Below, piece after piece: positions 9,009 through 21,427 of a DNA stretch of 64,000 bases (its first letter is position 1; every line of letters begins with the position of its first letter). The stretch is taken from contig JAURVB010013874.1 of the NCBI GenBank assembly GCA_033002965.1, positions 186,001-250,000 on the forward strand. The letters run 5' to 3'. The position numbers and the translations under genes were made by a program. Origin of the DNA: Piper betle (lineage: Eukaryota; Streptophyta; Magnoliopsida; Piperales; Piperaceae). Under the pieces are notes generated by a model that was not told the origin of the DNA, made no database searches, and was given only the letters and a program-made list of their open reading frames with translations.

Positions 9009-11081
9009 ATGTCCGTCGCCGCCGCCGCCATTTTAGCCGTTTCCGCCCCTTCGCATTCGAACCTCGAAGAACCTGCGCGGCTTCCAATGCAGTGTTTTCC
9101 GTCAGATTTGACGATGGCAGGTTCTTCTCCTTCTCCATCGACATATCCATATCCAGTTTCGTTCGATGCATCCAGTTTCATCGGGATCAAGCTCACGTCC
9201 ACGAATTACGGGCTTTGGGAGCCCCAATTTCTTAAAACGATCGAAATGCTATGTTTCACCGACGGAACCATTCCTTCTCCATCGCCAACGCTGCCCAATG
9301 GGGTAGAGAAGAATCCGAATCACTTGCTCTGGAGCCGATTCGATCGGCTCCTCAGAGGTTGGATCGTCGGGAGTCTGAGCGAAGATGTTCTACTTGGGTA
9401 TGTGGTCGGGTTGGAGACGTCGTCCGATGTGTGGAATGGACTCGAGAAATTGATCTCTGAATCGGTTGTTTGTCAGAATTGTGGGAAATCCGGCCACGGT
9501 CCACAGGTACGATCCTTCTTTCCCGCCATCATCTTCCTTACTAAGTTTTACTCCCTAGAAATTTTACCAGAATTTTGATCTTTCACAACTCTTTGCTTGT
9601 TTGGTTGTCGAAGAGAAATTGCACGGTAGTGATTTTGTTAGGGTTGACATTATGAAAAAGATTAGAATCGAAGAAAGTGCAGATCAGTCAGTCACTTACT
9701 TTGTGGGGGGTTAATCATGGTTGCATAAATCAGAATCGAAATTGGAATCTTTTTTGAGGGAGTCGGAATCGGAATAGGAATAGGTCTAAATCGGCCAGGA
9801 GTCAGTTCAGTTGAATCGGTCTGAATAAGTCCAAATCGGTCATATATAATATTTAAGAACTCATAAAATAAATATATAAAAATTAGATATTGATGTTATT
9901 TTAATACTATTGTGTGTATTATATTTTATAATATTTTATAAGATTTTTTTAAAACTATTTAGAGTTAGTTATTATTTTTGACTCGAGTCAAACATGAGTC
10001 AAGTTTTAATTACGAGAATGCCACTGATTGGTATTTCCTTCCATCGCCTTCTCTCTCCAGCATCCGCCCTCCTTCCCGCCGCCACCGCCGCACCCTCCCT
10101 CCCCCCGTCCTGCGCCCCGCCCCCCCTCCCCCAGACCCACCCCACCCCGCCCCGCACTCGCCCGCCGAGCCCCGCCCTCACCCGTCGCGCTCCGCCCTCG
10201 CCCGTCGCGCCCCGCCTCCCCCAGATCCGCCTCCCCCTGGATCCGCCCCACCCCGCCCCGCTCTCACCCGCCGCACCTCGCCTTGCACCTGCCGCGCCCC
10301 GCCTCCCCTTGCCAGCCCTGCCCTGTCCCTCCCCGTCGTCGCCGCCCCACCCTGCCACGCCCTGCCCCCCTGCGCCCAGAATCGGCCGATTTGGGCCGAT
10401 TCCGAATCTGCTCGAATCGGCCGATTCACGGACCAATTCGAGGAAAACTGATTCAATAGGTTTTTTGAATCGGTTTTCCTCCGATCCGAGTTGAATCGGG
10501 CGATTCCAATTCGGAATCGCTGATTTATGCAACCCGGGTTTCAATAGCTCAATTTTTTGGAGGATTTAGTGCAAAGGATTGTGTGATTAGTGATAACAAT
10601 TGCTTCTATACGGAGCATACGTGTGGAAATTTTATTATCTAGAGTTTTAATTTTTTTGAAAGAATTCTATTCCTATAATATTTTATGGCTTCGTTCACCT
10701 ACGAGTCTTATGCTTAAAATTTGTTATTCTAGGAAGTCTTCCCTGTTCAACTTACTAATAGAACTAGTGTTTTTGATACGGTACTATGAACTGAATAAAG
10801 CTTTGTTGATTTATCTCTCTAATTTTACTCCATCTTTTTCGTCCCATATTTATCCATGCATGAGTACTTAATATTTACAAGTCCTTTGTAAAGAAAAAAT
10901 GACATGAAACTATGAATGCGCACCTCTATTCGAGCCATAACAATAAGTATATATCTATGTTTTGAAAAAAATGACAAGTACTCATTCTTTGCTGTAGGAA
11001 TGGAGCCCCGGAAGTGGAGGCCGGCGAGCAGGAAGTACTACAAACCTTCTGGATGCGGTGAGGCACTCAAACCATTCTTAA
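9009..11081 (+). CDS. Copia-type Gag-like protein, two exons
   Basis: Exon 1 (9009-9506) ends CAG|GTACGA and exon 2 (10998-11081) follows GCTGTAG. Joining them in phase 0 gives 193 residues. Residues about 55-150 carry the Gag-pre pattern of Copia elements and their host derivatives: SFIGIKLTSTNYGLWEPQFL, a tryptophan-containing NHLLWSRFDRLLRGWIVGSL block and TSSDVWNGLEKL. A partial zinc knuckle CQNCGKSGHG lacks its fourth cysteine. No LTRs, integrase or RT lie nearby, and the ORF begins in a GC-rich, gene-like leader, so it looks like a stand-alone host gene or a Gag fragment rather than part of a live element. Exon 2 is short and its assignment is less certain. The intron houses a TIR element. 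Confidence 0.55.
9719..10534. mobile_element. TIR transposon/MITE in the Gag-like gene intron
   Basis: GGTTGCATAAATCAG at 9719-9733 is repeated in inverse orientation at 10520-10534, and weaker symmetry (GAATTGGAATC) continues inward. The 0.8-kb interior has GAATCGG/CCGATTC motifs, an AT-rich segment and a C-rich low-complexity tract (about 10070-10380) whose long proline-rich frames are composition artefacts. No transposase is encoded and no clear target duplication was found, so the superfamily is unknown. Confidence 0.6.
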
Positions 11082-11890
11082 ATTCACTGGATCCTACTAG
11101 GTGATTAATTCATCCTAAAATAATCTAAAATTTCAATGTTTTAAATATTTCCTTACTTGCCTGGGTAAGAAAACTCCAAAAAATTGATAACCATTGTTTT
11201 CTGATTCGCCTTGGGGAGAAGCAACACGCCCTGGCGACTACGAATAATTACACGCCGAGGAAGAACCCAGTGATGATGCCGAATGTAATTCAAAAAGTTG
11301 GTGAATCAAACTTGAGGACGTTGCGTTACATTTAATAACAATAAAAAAACATACTGAAGGCTCGTGTCAGTAGGAGAACCAACAATGGTACGCTTCTATG
11401 ACAAAACCAAGTCAGTATAAAGTCCTTTTCGATATCAAAATCAATCAGATGACTTTTCTCTACCCTCAAAAAAATCAATAGATGCTAGCATCCATACTCT
11501 GATTGGGGGACATTGAAATAAAAAAAGTTAATAGAATTATAATCCAAAAGATAAAAGGCATCGTTATGTCGACATGTTCTAAACACTTCTGATCTATGAC
11601 CATCCCAAATGAGTTCAAACAAAACTTAGCACAATCCATCCCCACAAAAAAAATCTAAGTAGCTTTGATAGATTTTCCTTTTTATTTGTCTTATCCTTTC
11701 ATTATTTATTTCGTTTTATTTATATGCACTTCCAAATCTAGGCTCTTTATTTTGTTAAAGAAAAAAAAAGACGAAGATAAAACATGTATCAATTAATTTA
11801 CTGATTAACTTTTTTTTATTGTTTGATAGATTATTAATGTTAGCTATGGTACCTACTGACCACACCATTAGGTTCACTGGTTTTGCCTCA
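11082..11890. other. Intergenic spacer upstream of the propeller gene
   Basis: About 0.8 kb of mostly AT-rich sequence with no supported gene. The promoter of the gene starting at 11902 must lie here, but no distinct TATA element was convincing. Confidence 0.5.
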
Positions 11891-11901
11891 TAGCCGTCGA
11901 A

Positions 11902-13963
11902 ATGCGTCCTCCACTCGCCGGCGCCGCCCTCCTTCTCCTCCTGACCATCGCCGCCGTGTCCGCCTCCGGTCCTCCTCCGACCACCATCCTCTTCACTACG
12001 CTCGGTCGCCCCAACTACGCCTTCGACATCTTCTCCGTCCCCCTCCCTCTCCCCCACCCCGCCGCCGAGCTGCGCCACACCCACTACGACACCGTCAACT
12101 TTAACGGCCACTTCCCTTCCCCCGCCGCCATCTCCCAACTCCCCACCCGCACGGGCCGCTTCCCCCTCCTCTTCATCTCCGAGCTCAATGGTTCCTCCAA
12201 CGTCTACCTCGACACCATCCCCGAGCAAGAGTCCCGACGGTCCGCCCTCGAGGCTCCCCTCCCTCGTCGGCGGGAACCTTACCCTCTTTTGGCTGACAAC
12301 GACCGTGTCTCGATGAAGGATCGGCCGTCGATCGCCGGCGATCGTCTGATCTACGTCTCCACCCACGAGAAATCCGCCGTTCCTCGGAAGAGCTGGGCGG
12401 CGGTCTACTCCACCGACCTCAACACGCGCGAGACCCTCCGGCTGACGCCGCGCGGCATCGCCGACTTCAGCCCGGCCGTGTCGCCGTCCGGGGAGTGGAC
12501 CGCCGTCGCCTCCTCCGGCGAGAGGGGGTGGACCGGCGAGGTCGAAGACCTCGTCACCGACATCTTCGTGTTCAAGACCAGGGACGGGTCGGAGAGGACT
12601 CGGGTGGCGGTGCACGGCGGCTGGCCGTGCTGGTCCGGGGACTCCACCGTCTACTTCCACCGCCAGAGCGAGGACGGGTGGTGGAGCGTGTACCGAGTCG
12701 GAGTCGACGTCAGCGACGGCTCCGTCGCCGCCGTCGAGCGAGTCACCCCTCCTGGCGTCCACGCCTTCACCCCAGCCATTGCCGGCGGCGGATCCGACTT
12801 CCTGGCCGTGGCGACTCGGCGGCCGGATTCGGAATACCGCCACATCGAGCTCTTCGACTTGGCGAACAAGGTGTTCGTCGAAATCACCCAACGGATCAAC
12901 CCGCATGCGCACCACTACAACCCCTTCTTCTCGCCGGACGCCGCCCGGCTCGGCTACCACCGCTGCGACGCCGGCAGCCGCAGCAAACCGTCGGTGATGT
13001 TGGAGAAAGTCCCGAGCCCGGCGCCGGAGATCTCGCTGTTCCGAATGGAAGGCTCGTTCCCGTCCTTCTCCCCGGACGGCACCCGAATCGCCTACGTCGG
13101 CCTTCCGGGCCTCTACGTCGCCAACCGCGACGGCTCCAACCGTCGGGAGCTCCTCACCGGCGGCGCCTTCTCCACTGCCTGGGACCGTGTGCGCGAAGGT
13201 GTGATCTACACCAGCTACGGCCCGGTATTCGCGGCGGAGAGCGCGGGGGTGGACGTCGTCTCCGTCCACTTTTCCGGCGATGGCCCGCCGCTGGTTAAGA
13301 AGCTGAACACCGTCGGCGGCAACAACGCCTTCCCGTCGCCGTCGCCGGACGGGAAGTGGGTGGTGTTCCGGTCCGGGCAGGTCCGGGCACAAGAACCTCT
13401 ACATCATGGACGCGGTGGAGGGGGAGAAGAAGAGTTTGGTCCGGCTCACGGACGGGAAGTGGACGGACACGATGCCGAACTGGTCGCCGGACGGTGAGTG
13501 GATCGCGTTCTCGTCCGACCGGGACCGGCCCGGGTCGGGAAGCTTCGCTTTGTACAAGGTTCAACCCGACGGGTCCGGGTTGATAAAAGTAGTGGAGAGT
13601 GGGGTTGGAGGCGGTGGCCGGGCGAACCATGCATGCTTCAGCCCGGATTCCCGGCGGATCGCCTTCACGTCGGACTATGCGGCGGTTTCCGGCGAGCCGG
13701 TGGCGAACGCGCACCACTTCCAGCCGTACGGGGAGATATTTGTGGCGGACGCCGATGGGGCGCATGTCACGCGGCTCACCCATAATACGTACGAGGACGG
13801 TACGCCCACATGGGGCCCCGCTTGGGTTGGGCCCCCGGTCGTTGGGGGTTGGACGAATTGCTCGTTCGATGATTGTCATTGGTTGAGTGGCCCCGATTCT
13901 TTGAGGGGAGAGAAGTGGAGTGGGAGTGGGAGTGTGGGGAAGGGATGTGAGCCCGGTGCTTGA
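11902..13963 (+). pseudogene. Secreted TolB/DPP6-N-like beta-propeller protein, frameshifted by a 10-bp duplication
   Basis: The single GC-rich exon begins with a clear signal peptide (residues 1-22, a leucine-rich core after MRPPLAG). It then has repeated propeller blades of the TolB/WD40-like type, marked by FSPAVSPSGEWTAV, NPFFSPDAARLGY, FPSFSPDGTRIAYVG, FPSPSPDGKWVVF, MPNWSPDGEWIAF and HACFSPDSRRIAF. Plants have such secreted DPP6 N-terminal-like proteins of about 700 residues. At 13371-13390 the ten bases GTCCGGGCAG/GTCCGGGCAC occur twice in tandem. The duplication shifts the frame by one, so the natural ORF stops at 13497, while the remaining blades continue in the next frame to 13963. 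Counting one copy only, the length is 2052 nt, a whole number of codons (683 residues). No other lesion was seen, so it may be a recent null allele or a local assembly error. Confidence 0.8.
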
Positions 13964-14808
13964 CACTTTGCGCATCTTCTTCAGATATCATAATTTTGCA
14001 TGCTGGTTAAAGAGTATTATAGTTATGTATGGTGTTGTTATATGTTATGGCCACCAGAGTGTTGTCAGTCTTGTGGGAAGGGAAGTGTTAAGCAACGTGT
14101 ATGCACATAATGAAGTTAGTTCCAAGCGCTGTTTTATGTATGTACATAATGAAGCTTGTGGTTGTGGCTGCATGCCATTTTTACACGAATCATATTTTGA
14201 TAATAGCTGTTTTCCAACGCAATTTGCTATTTTTAAAAAATTCAACGTTGGTCGGCCCCGAGTAGTGGGGAATGGGAATGTTCCCGCCGTTCTCACAAAC
14301 GCAGGGGCTTCCCTCGTGCACGAACTATTTTTAGTGGGTTCTTAGAATGGGATTTATATACATAAAAGTAGAGTACAGTGGGGGCGGTGTTTCGGAGGAC
14401 AAATTTTTATTTTATTTTATTTTATTTTTTTACGTTAACATTGCCTAACATGATTATAAGGCACAATCAACTTTAACCAAATATTATTTTGACAATTTTG
14501 TAATTTCAAAAATAAGTGAACACTCTAATATATATGCTTTTCTAGGGGTCCTACAGCCAACCTTCCAGTAGATTTTTTTTAATATATTAGTTAATAAATA
14601 TTTAAAAATTAGTTTTTTTATTATAATTACTTTGATAAGTAAAATGAGATGGTTAGAATTATTAAATTAAAATTAAAATTTATATTTATCATTATTATTT
14701 ATTTTTATATTTATTTATGTGAATTTTAAATAATAAAACTTATTAAATTGCTCCAAATAAAAAACGTAGTTTGTTCAAATCTTGCAAGTTATCACTTGTG
14801 TATATAAA

Positions 14809-14848
<40 letters not shown>

Positions 14849-15340
14849 TATTTATTTTTATTTCAAAATGATGTCATATATGGCTCGTGAGCCAAATTTT
14901 AAGACGAAATATGAAATATAATAGCAAATAAGTCTATTTTTTCTTGAATTCCAGCTTAATAGATGATAATGGAGATAAGGCATTATCGCACATATCTACA
15001 ACTACAAGTCTTGTTATTACTCTAACGTTGTATATTGGATTTCTTTTGTCTTCTTGTTTGTTAGTATAATCATCAACTCTTTCATTTTGTTATGGACTTT
15101 TTAGGATTTTAAATGTACTTGCACACGCACTAGGCGTATTTGAAATTTATTAATATTATATAAAATAAAATATAAAATTAAATTTAATAAAAAATTACAC
15201 TTATAAAATAAATATTAAAAATAAATAGATATGCTAAATGCATTTAAAATTTTTTATTTAAACCTATTACTTTAATCTAAGGTTTTTATTGAAAAAATAA
15301 CGAAAACAACAACAAATTTTTTTAGTAACTATTAGTAATC
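13964..15340. other. 3' flank and AT-rich spacer
   Basis: The first few hundred bases are probably the 3' UTR of the propeller gene. The rest is AT-rich with a TA microsatellite and no supported gene. Confidence 0.5.
14812..14844. repeat. (AT)n microsatellite
   Basis: Uninterrupted alternating AT for about 33 bases. Confidence 0.95.
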
Positions 15341-15345
15341 GGCAG

Positions 15346-15740
15346 GCTCCCCTTCCTCTCGCCGGACGCTGCCCGGATCAGCTACCACCGCTGCAGCGGA
15401 GGCAGCAAGCCGTTGCTGCTATTGGAGAACATCCGGAGCCTGGCGCCGGAGATATTCCTCATCCGAATCGACGGCATGTTCCCGTCTATATCCCCGGACG
15501 GCACCCGAATCTCCTTCTTCGGCTTTCCGGGGCTCTACTTCGTCTTCTCCACCACCTAGGACCCGCAAACGGGGAGGAGTGATCTACACCAGCAACGGCC
15601 CAGGATTCGCGTCCGAGGGACACCGCGGTGACGGCCCGCTGGCGATCAGCAAGCTGACAGCGTACGAGGATGGTACGCCGACGTGGGGCGGGGCTTCGGC
15701 GGGACCCGCAGATGGGGAAGAGGGACCCGGAATGGAAGCG
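15346..15740 (+). pseudogene. Truncated paralogue of the propeller gene
   Basis: GC-rich island matching the gene at 11902-13963. It begins at the segment equivalent to about 12925 (CTCTCGCCGGACGCTGCCCGG), runs with small deletions to the region equivalent to about 13240, then jumps to the segment equivalent to 13785 (TACGAGGATGGTACGCC). Both ends and a large internal part are missing, and a TAG falls inside. It is a tandem-duplicate relic. Confidence 0.8.
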
Positions 15741-17190
15741 TTTTTCGTATGCTCGGTGGATATAGATATGTGTGGTGTTATATCTGCCCACATATCTACG
15801 TGTTTTGAGTCTGTGACGGGATCTAAAATTGCAATGCAATGTGTACGAAAAGAAATAATATGAAGTTTCATTTGGAAAATAAAATGATATGAAAGGTTCC
15901 AATCCCATTTTATTTGCACGAATCGAAAAGTCGAATCAAGATACTCTAGATAAGTCCGTTGTATGCATGCATTCCCGGCCCTTCGTCTCTCACAAATCTG
16001 CTTCACTGCTTCTAATGTTGTCACTAAAAATTATGTATAAAACTCGTACATGGCATAATAGTCCATAGTCGATCCGTCAATACGGACGAGCGATGAAAGG
16101 GGTAAAAAAATAAACCTAGATTTGAGATGTCAATCAAAAGTGAGCGACATTTTATCAGAGCCGGCCTTCTGTTTTTCATTAAAAGGGAAGCTGGGGCAAA
16201 CATGTGGGTATGGGTCGTCCAGGTGTAGCCACAGAAAGTAACAACGTAGTCAGTTGTACAAAGGTCAGGAACCCGAACATAACAATTATCTAGGAAGAAG
16301 AACATAAGCCACTTACAATTTTGCAGTCTGCCTACACGTAAAAACTTGTTTCAAGGCCAAGTCAGTGCTCGATCGAGTTTGAAGGCTTTCCGAAGTAAAT
16401 GTAGCGCCATATTTTCTCAACCCTGCAAGAAAACAATAAAAGATGCCATCACAAGCAACGGATATCGAGTAAAAAACTTCCATGGTTAATGATTTATGAT
16501 GATACGACTTAACAATCCCAATTCAAAATCAGGTAAAATCATTTACAAGTTACAATGTAATACAACGGTTGACAAAGCTACAGCATTTTTTATATGTAGA
16601 AAAATACAATTACAGACGATGCAGATTTGCCAAAGAAATTATAACTCAAAAAATGCAAACAATAATGAACCAACTCAAGGCAACAATTACACTTCATTCT
16701 TCATTCCAAAAAAACAGAGGTACAAGAAAAAGAATCAAGGAGGGGGAAAATCAATCTTGAATGAGTAGTGTGCATGGCTGATGTCCTCACTTGTGGATAC
16801 AACCTGAAAATCATTGTCCATTACTCCATATCGGAGACAATGATCACAGAGACTTGCAAATAACTTCAGATATAAAAAAGAACTGTGAGGCTGTGAGCTA
16901 TCCCGGGACCATTCTTACTTTCCACGTTGCTGAACACATTTAAATAACTCACTCCTGAATATTGAGCCATTTCTTATAAGCTAGTAGCTCTTGTATCTGA
17001 GACAGTCTTCAGTGAATAATTTCTCCAACACGACTAATTATAAATGACTAATTGGTAGCCCTTCTTGCAATTTCATCGTGAACCTTTACTCTCCCAACTA
17101 GGTCACACCTCATGGATATGCTAAGAGTTAGCTCGCATGGTTCCATCCTCAAATAATCGTCTGGCATCTTGAAACTCCATAAATACTTTA
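15741..17190. other. Intergenic spacer between propeller relic and GAUT7 pseudogene
   Basis: No supported gene. The part nearest 17190 is probably the 3' UTR of the minus-strand GAUT7-like gene. Confidence 0.5.
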
Positions 17191-17196
17191 ACTAGC

Positions 17197-20100
17197 TTAT
17201 GGATTCACATTGCAATCATCCATGATCTGATCATTTTCCTTTAAAAACCTCTTCCAGTGCCATTTGTAATCTTCAATTCCAATCTTAAGCCAAGGTTTCA
17301 TTACTCCATTGTAGTGCAAAACAGAAGCCTTCTCTATACTTTCTGGATCAATACCATAACTGTGGCCCAGACCCGGTAATGACCATGAGCTGTCTAAGGG
17401 AAAAGTTAGACCATCAAATGTGAGCAAGTTTGCTCGAAACATTCTTGTAGAATCAGACTCCTCCATCTCACTCGGAACCTGTTGTCAAAACACATAACTC
17501 ATGAGAAACAAAAGAGCACACAAAAAATAAACTCTCTCAATTACCCAAGTATCAGCAACAAGATTTCACAATTCTCGTAAAGAAGTACAAGTGATAACCA
17601 ATTTATTTTCTTTTGAAGTAAACAAGTGTGAGTGTGTGTGGAAAAGTGGGAAGGGGGAGGTCGTCTGAACAGCAGATTACAGACAAGAAATTTGCACAAA
17701 AATATTCCTCTATGCAAGGGACATTAAACAAACACACACAAAACAAAGCTAGCACAAATTCAAAGTACAATTAGCACTATTCTTAGCATGAGCGAACACT
17801 ATGAATATAATAAACTGAAACAAAGATCTAAACGCTGCTCAATCCAGAGTAATGATACCTAAGATCACTTTCACCAAAAAGGTATTCCCTTACCATTTGA
17901 AGAAATTTTGAATAGATTCGAGCAAGATTGTGTTCCCTCCATTTCTCAAGGTCAACCACATTCAAACCAGACATCCAAACACAGGCATTGGAGTGAAAAT
18001 TGTTTTCACTCAATTGAGCCTTCAGTTGACCAAACCTCAACCCACAATATTCAACTGCACCGTTTACTTTTCCTTCCAAGTCCAGATTCCACAGGGTTGA
18101 CAAATCACGTTGTACAACATCTTCATCCAGAACAATAACTTATTGCAACTTTGCAAATAGGCCCGGAAAGAGAAAGTGAGCAGAGCCAAACAAAGATATA
18201 TAGTCTGTTTTTTCTTGAGTTGAGGCAGTGAACTCGCTGGGCAATAAATGTTGCTCCATGTCTGATAGACCATACTTGTTTATCTGAAGGTCTTCAATAT
18301 TCACAACATCAGTTCTGAGCATCAGTGATGACATGAAAAACCTGGTTTCCAGACTCCTGGAAAAAAAACCTATGTTAAAAAAATTATAAAAAAATGCATA
18401 AAGAAAAGCAGACAATTCCGTATCATACTTTAGAATGCATGATAGTACAATTAATAACCACGGAAGCCGCAAGTATGTGCTTGGTGAAGATAACATAATG
18501 ACACAAGGAGGCCTCATCTTGCTTATCTTCGCCATGAAAGAGCTCTAGCTGTGCATCATGCAACCTAAAATATTCTACGGTCAATCTCATTGACAGGCAA
18601 TTTAGACTTTTAGGTATGGTCTGGACAGCAGGTTAATAAAGAAAAGCACTCTGCTTCATCTGAAAGTGTGCTTCATCTTCAGTCAAGTCAAGTATCTGTC
18701 TAAATTTCTTATCGAAATTGCTGCATTCAACAGAAAAGACTTTGGCTCTTGCAATGACTGATTCCATTCTTTCCATCTTCTCCACACTGAAAGGACATGC
18801 AAATTGACCTATTATATATATCTCAACTTGCTTATTTTGTCACTTGTTAATTATAAAACTGAAACCCAGATGAACATAATTCCCCTTACAAAGGCGGTAG
18901 ATCTGCATCTGTAGCATCCGCTCATATTCTTGAATATTTATCTTCATTTCATGAGTTAGCATATCTTGGGATGGGATTTTTGAAATGCAAGGATAGTAAG
19001 CCCTTGCTATGAACAGCTGATCCTTCAATTTTTTGACCACTGAATCCTCCATTTGTTCCTTATGTTCATCACGCCATATGCAATAGCTCCCAAATTCTAA
19101 TTGGCAGGGCTTTTCATTGTCTTCAGATACTACAGCATTTACATACCCAATGGTGGTTCCAGTTGGCTGCGACATCTTATTCTCCTGCAAATTTATACAA
19201 GGGAAAATTCAATGAAGATGAACCAGCATTTTGAAGCTATAGATGGGTACCTCAAGAATGTCACATCCTATACAACTAAAGGTATTCATCAGCTTAAGCA
19301 ATACATTCTCTTCTAATCCCAAAAAATTAGGGCCAGGAACATGGACTATATTTTGCCAAATACTGATCTAAAATATATCTAAGAATAATGACAAAGTTTT
19401 GAACCCTCCTCCTTTATCCTGCTTTCGGACTGGCAGTGCAGGTAATCAAGCTACAGAATGCAAGCATTAGCAGATTTAGCAAAAGCATTACATCCACTCC
19501 TTGAAATATATTAAAGCTTTACCAATATATCTTCATCATCATTAGATTACTGCAAAGAATATTCCGAACAATTCCAAACAAATGACTCAAAGTATGTATG
19601 TATTTTTAAATGAGTAATTAGTAAAACCAATGATCAAATGCTGCAGCATCTTCATGTCTCAAAACTCGCTCTTTACTTCATAATTTTTTCCCGATTCCTT
19701 TCTCAAAATGAAGTAAAAAATCTTTTAGTGCTTCAATACTGTGCCTACTGCAGGTGCCAAGTTAAGTCTTCATTTACTTTCAACTATTATGATGATGTCC
19801 ATGTCAATGGCCATGCCTATTAATAGAAATAGCTCAAAGACACCTTCAAAACTCACAAATTTGTCTAGGATTATGCAAGAAAATCTGTCCTTAAAAGTCT
19901 CACTCAATTTCAAATTAACTAAAGCATCCTTCTTCTTTCTACCAACCTAATTAGTTTTTTCATAATAAAATCAGACACAATTTAAAATGCAGATATATCT
20001 TCTCCCAAACAATAAGTAAGCTATCATATAAAGTCAATCCAAGAAAATTCAAAGGACTTACAGATGAAACTGTGTCATCACTTGTGCAACTCTCTAGTGG

Positions 20101-21427
20101 TGGAACTATATTACCTGAAAAAGAAATTATTGGCTAAGTTCCAATTGCATATGGCATTTGACAACGAGTAGTGGCCAATAATATAACTATTGGCAAATTC
20201 AAGATCATGGACATACTTTCAAAACTAAAGCTGCTATTGTCCGATTATGATTCTAAGCTCATACGCCTGTCCTTCATTCTTCCACTCTCTGCTTCCTTGG
20301 CAAGGATCTCAACAATGTCCTGCAACACAATAACTTACTCAGAATCCCCACTGCAAATAAGTCAAATTCAAGCAAGGAAAATCACTTCTTATGAAAAAGC
20401 AACATCATTAAGCTTTTAGTATGAAACACTAATTCAAACTCCACTCAAATTAAATTAGAAAGAGAGCCCCATCAACGATGCTGCTAAGATTTCCTCCGTT
20501 AAGAATATTCTTAATCTGAATTTCAACATTTAACAAAAAACATATCTGATAGGCACAAAGTCCATTTCTCTTAAATGATTAAATTGAATATAGCTTATAT
20601 ACGCCACGAGTGACCAATTTTAACCTATCCAATAGTTTTAAACATTTCGTAAAGCATTGGTTACGCAATCCAAAACATTATAATTGAGGTTTTGAACAAG
20701 TTGCGATCGATGAATTGTGTCCATTATTTAACAAAGAAGCTAAACATTTTCTTAAACGGCCATCCAGCAAAAGATCATAATCAGCAGTAGATGAAAATTC
20801 GGTTCAAACTGTTTGATGAGATCCGCCACATATTTTGATTTTTCATTCTCATCAGCCCGCACCATACAAAAGTCACAATTGATCACCCTTCTCTTCAGAA
20901 ATCAACCAGAATCCAATTCGTCAATTGGACAGCGAGTTCTCCAAGTGCAGAGATGGTACCTGATGCTCAGAATGTCGTTCATCCAGATCATAGCTCTCAA
21001 ACCAGGCACGCTACAAAAACCAAAAAGGAAAACAAGATCTCAACCATTGGCATACACAAGATCATAACACACCAAATGAAATCCAAAACGCCAAAATTCT
21101 CACTCACCGTACCACGATCATCCTCCAAGCAACCTGCATATCGTGACAAGATGAAGCATTAAAAAATTTCCCACATTGCCCTCAAACCATAAACAAATCA
21201 TCCAACAACAAATAGTTCTAGAACATAAGCTCCTCGAAAAATTTTACCAAACAACAAACCAATCCCGACGAAGCAATTAGCGTACAGATCTAGCGAAGCT
21301 GCCCCCCAACATACCCCAACAACTCACCGGACTGTCTGAGGAGGAAGAGGAGCGGTACGAGCACGGGCAGCGCACGCCACCCGCCGCGCTTCTGCGACGC
21401 TGCCGGCGCGGCCGCAGCGCCCCTCAT
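17197..21427 (-). pseudogene. GAUT7: GAUT7-like galacturonosyltransferase pseudogene
   Basis: The family are type II Golgi glycosyltransferases (GT8); GAUT7 anchors the GAUT1 homogalacturonan synthase. Nine exons can be traced with canonical splice sites: 21328-21427, 21108-21133, 20960-21010, 20217-20319, 20062-20114, 18890-19184, 18429-18786, 17894-18356 and 17197-17478. Exon 1 encodes the N-terminal membrane anchor. Later exons carry diagnostic blocks such as KKLKDQLFIARAYYP, CLSMRLTVEYF, LDEDVVQRDLSTLWNLDL, FGQLKA, SGLNVVDLEKWR, LPGLGHSYGI and VLHYNGVMKPW. Lesions: TAA at 20245-20247; a frameshift near 18900-18910 before the DADLPP block; TAA at 18633-18635 after SAFLY; a deletion with frameshift near 18310-18316 that removes about 20 residues after HVITDAQN; and TAA at 18140-18142 just before the LDED motif. 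With five lesions it cannot encode a full enzyme, although splice sites are preserved, suggesting fairly recent loss. Confidence 0.88.

Noticed and set aside
9978..10544. Long proline/arginine-rich frames on both strands
   Set aside because: They come from a C-rich low-complexity tract inside the TIR element; open frames in all phases reflect base composition, not coding.
11755..13392. 545-residue minus-strand frame antisense to the propeller gene
   Set aside because: GC-rich antisense shadow. The plus strand has a signal peptide and repeated SPDG blades; the minus strand has no recognisable domain.
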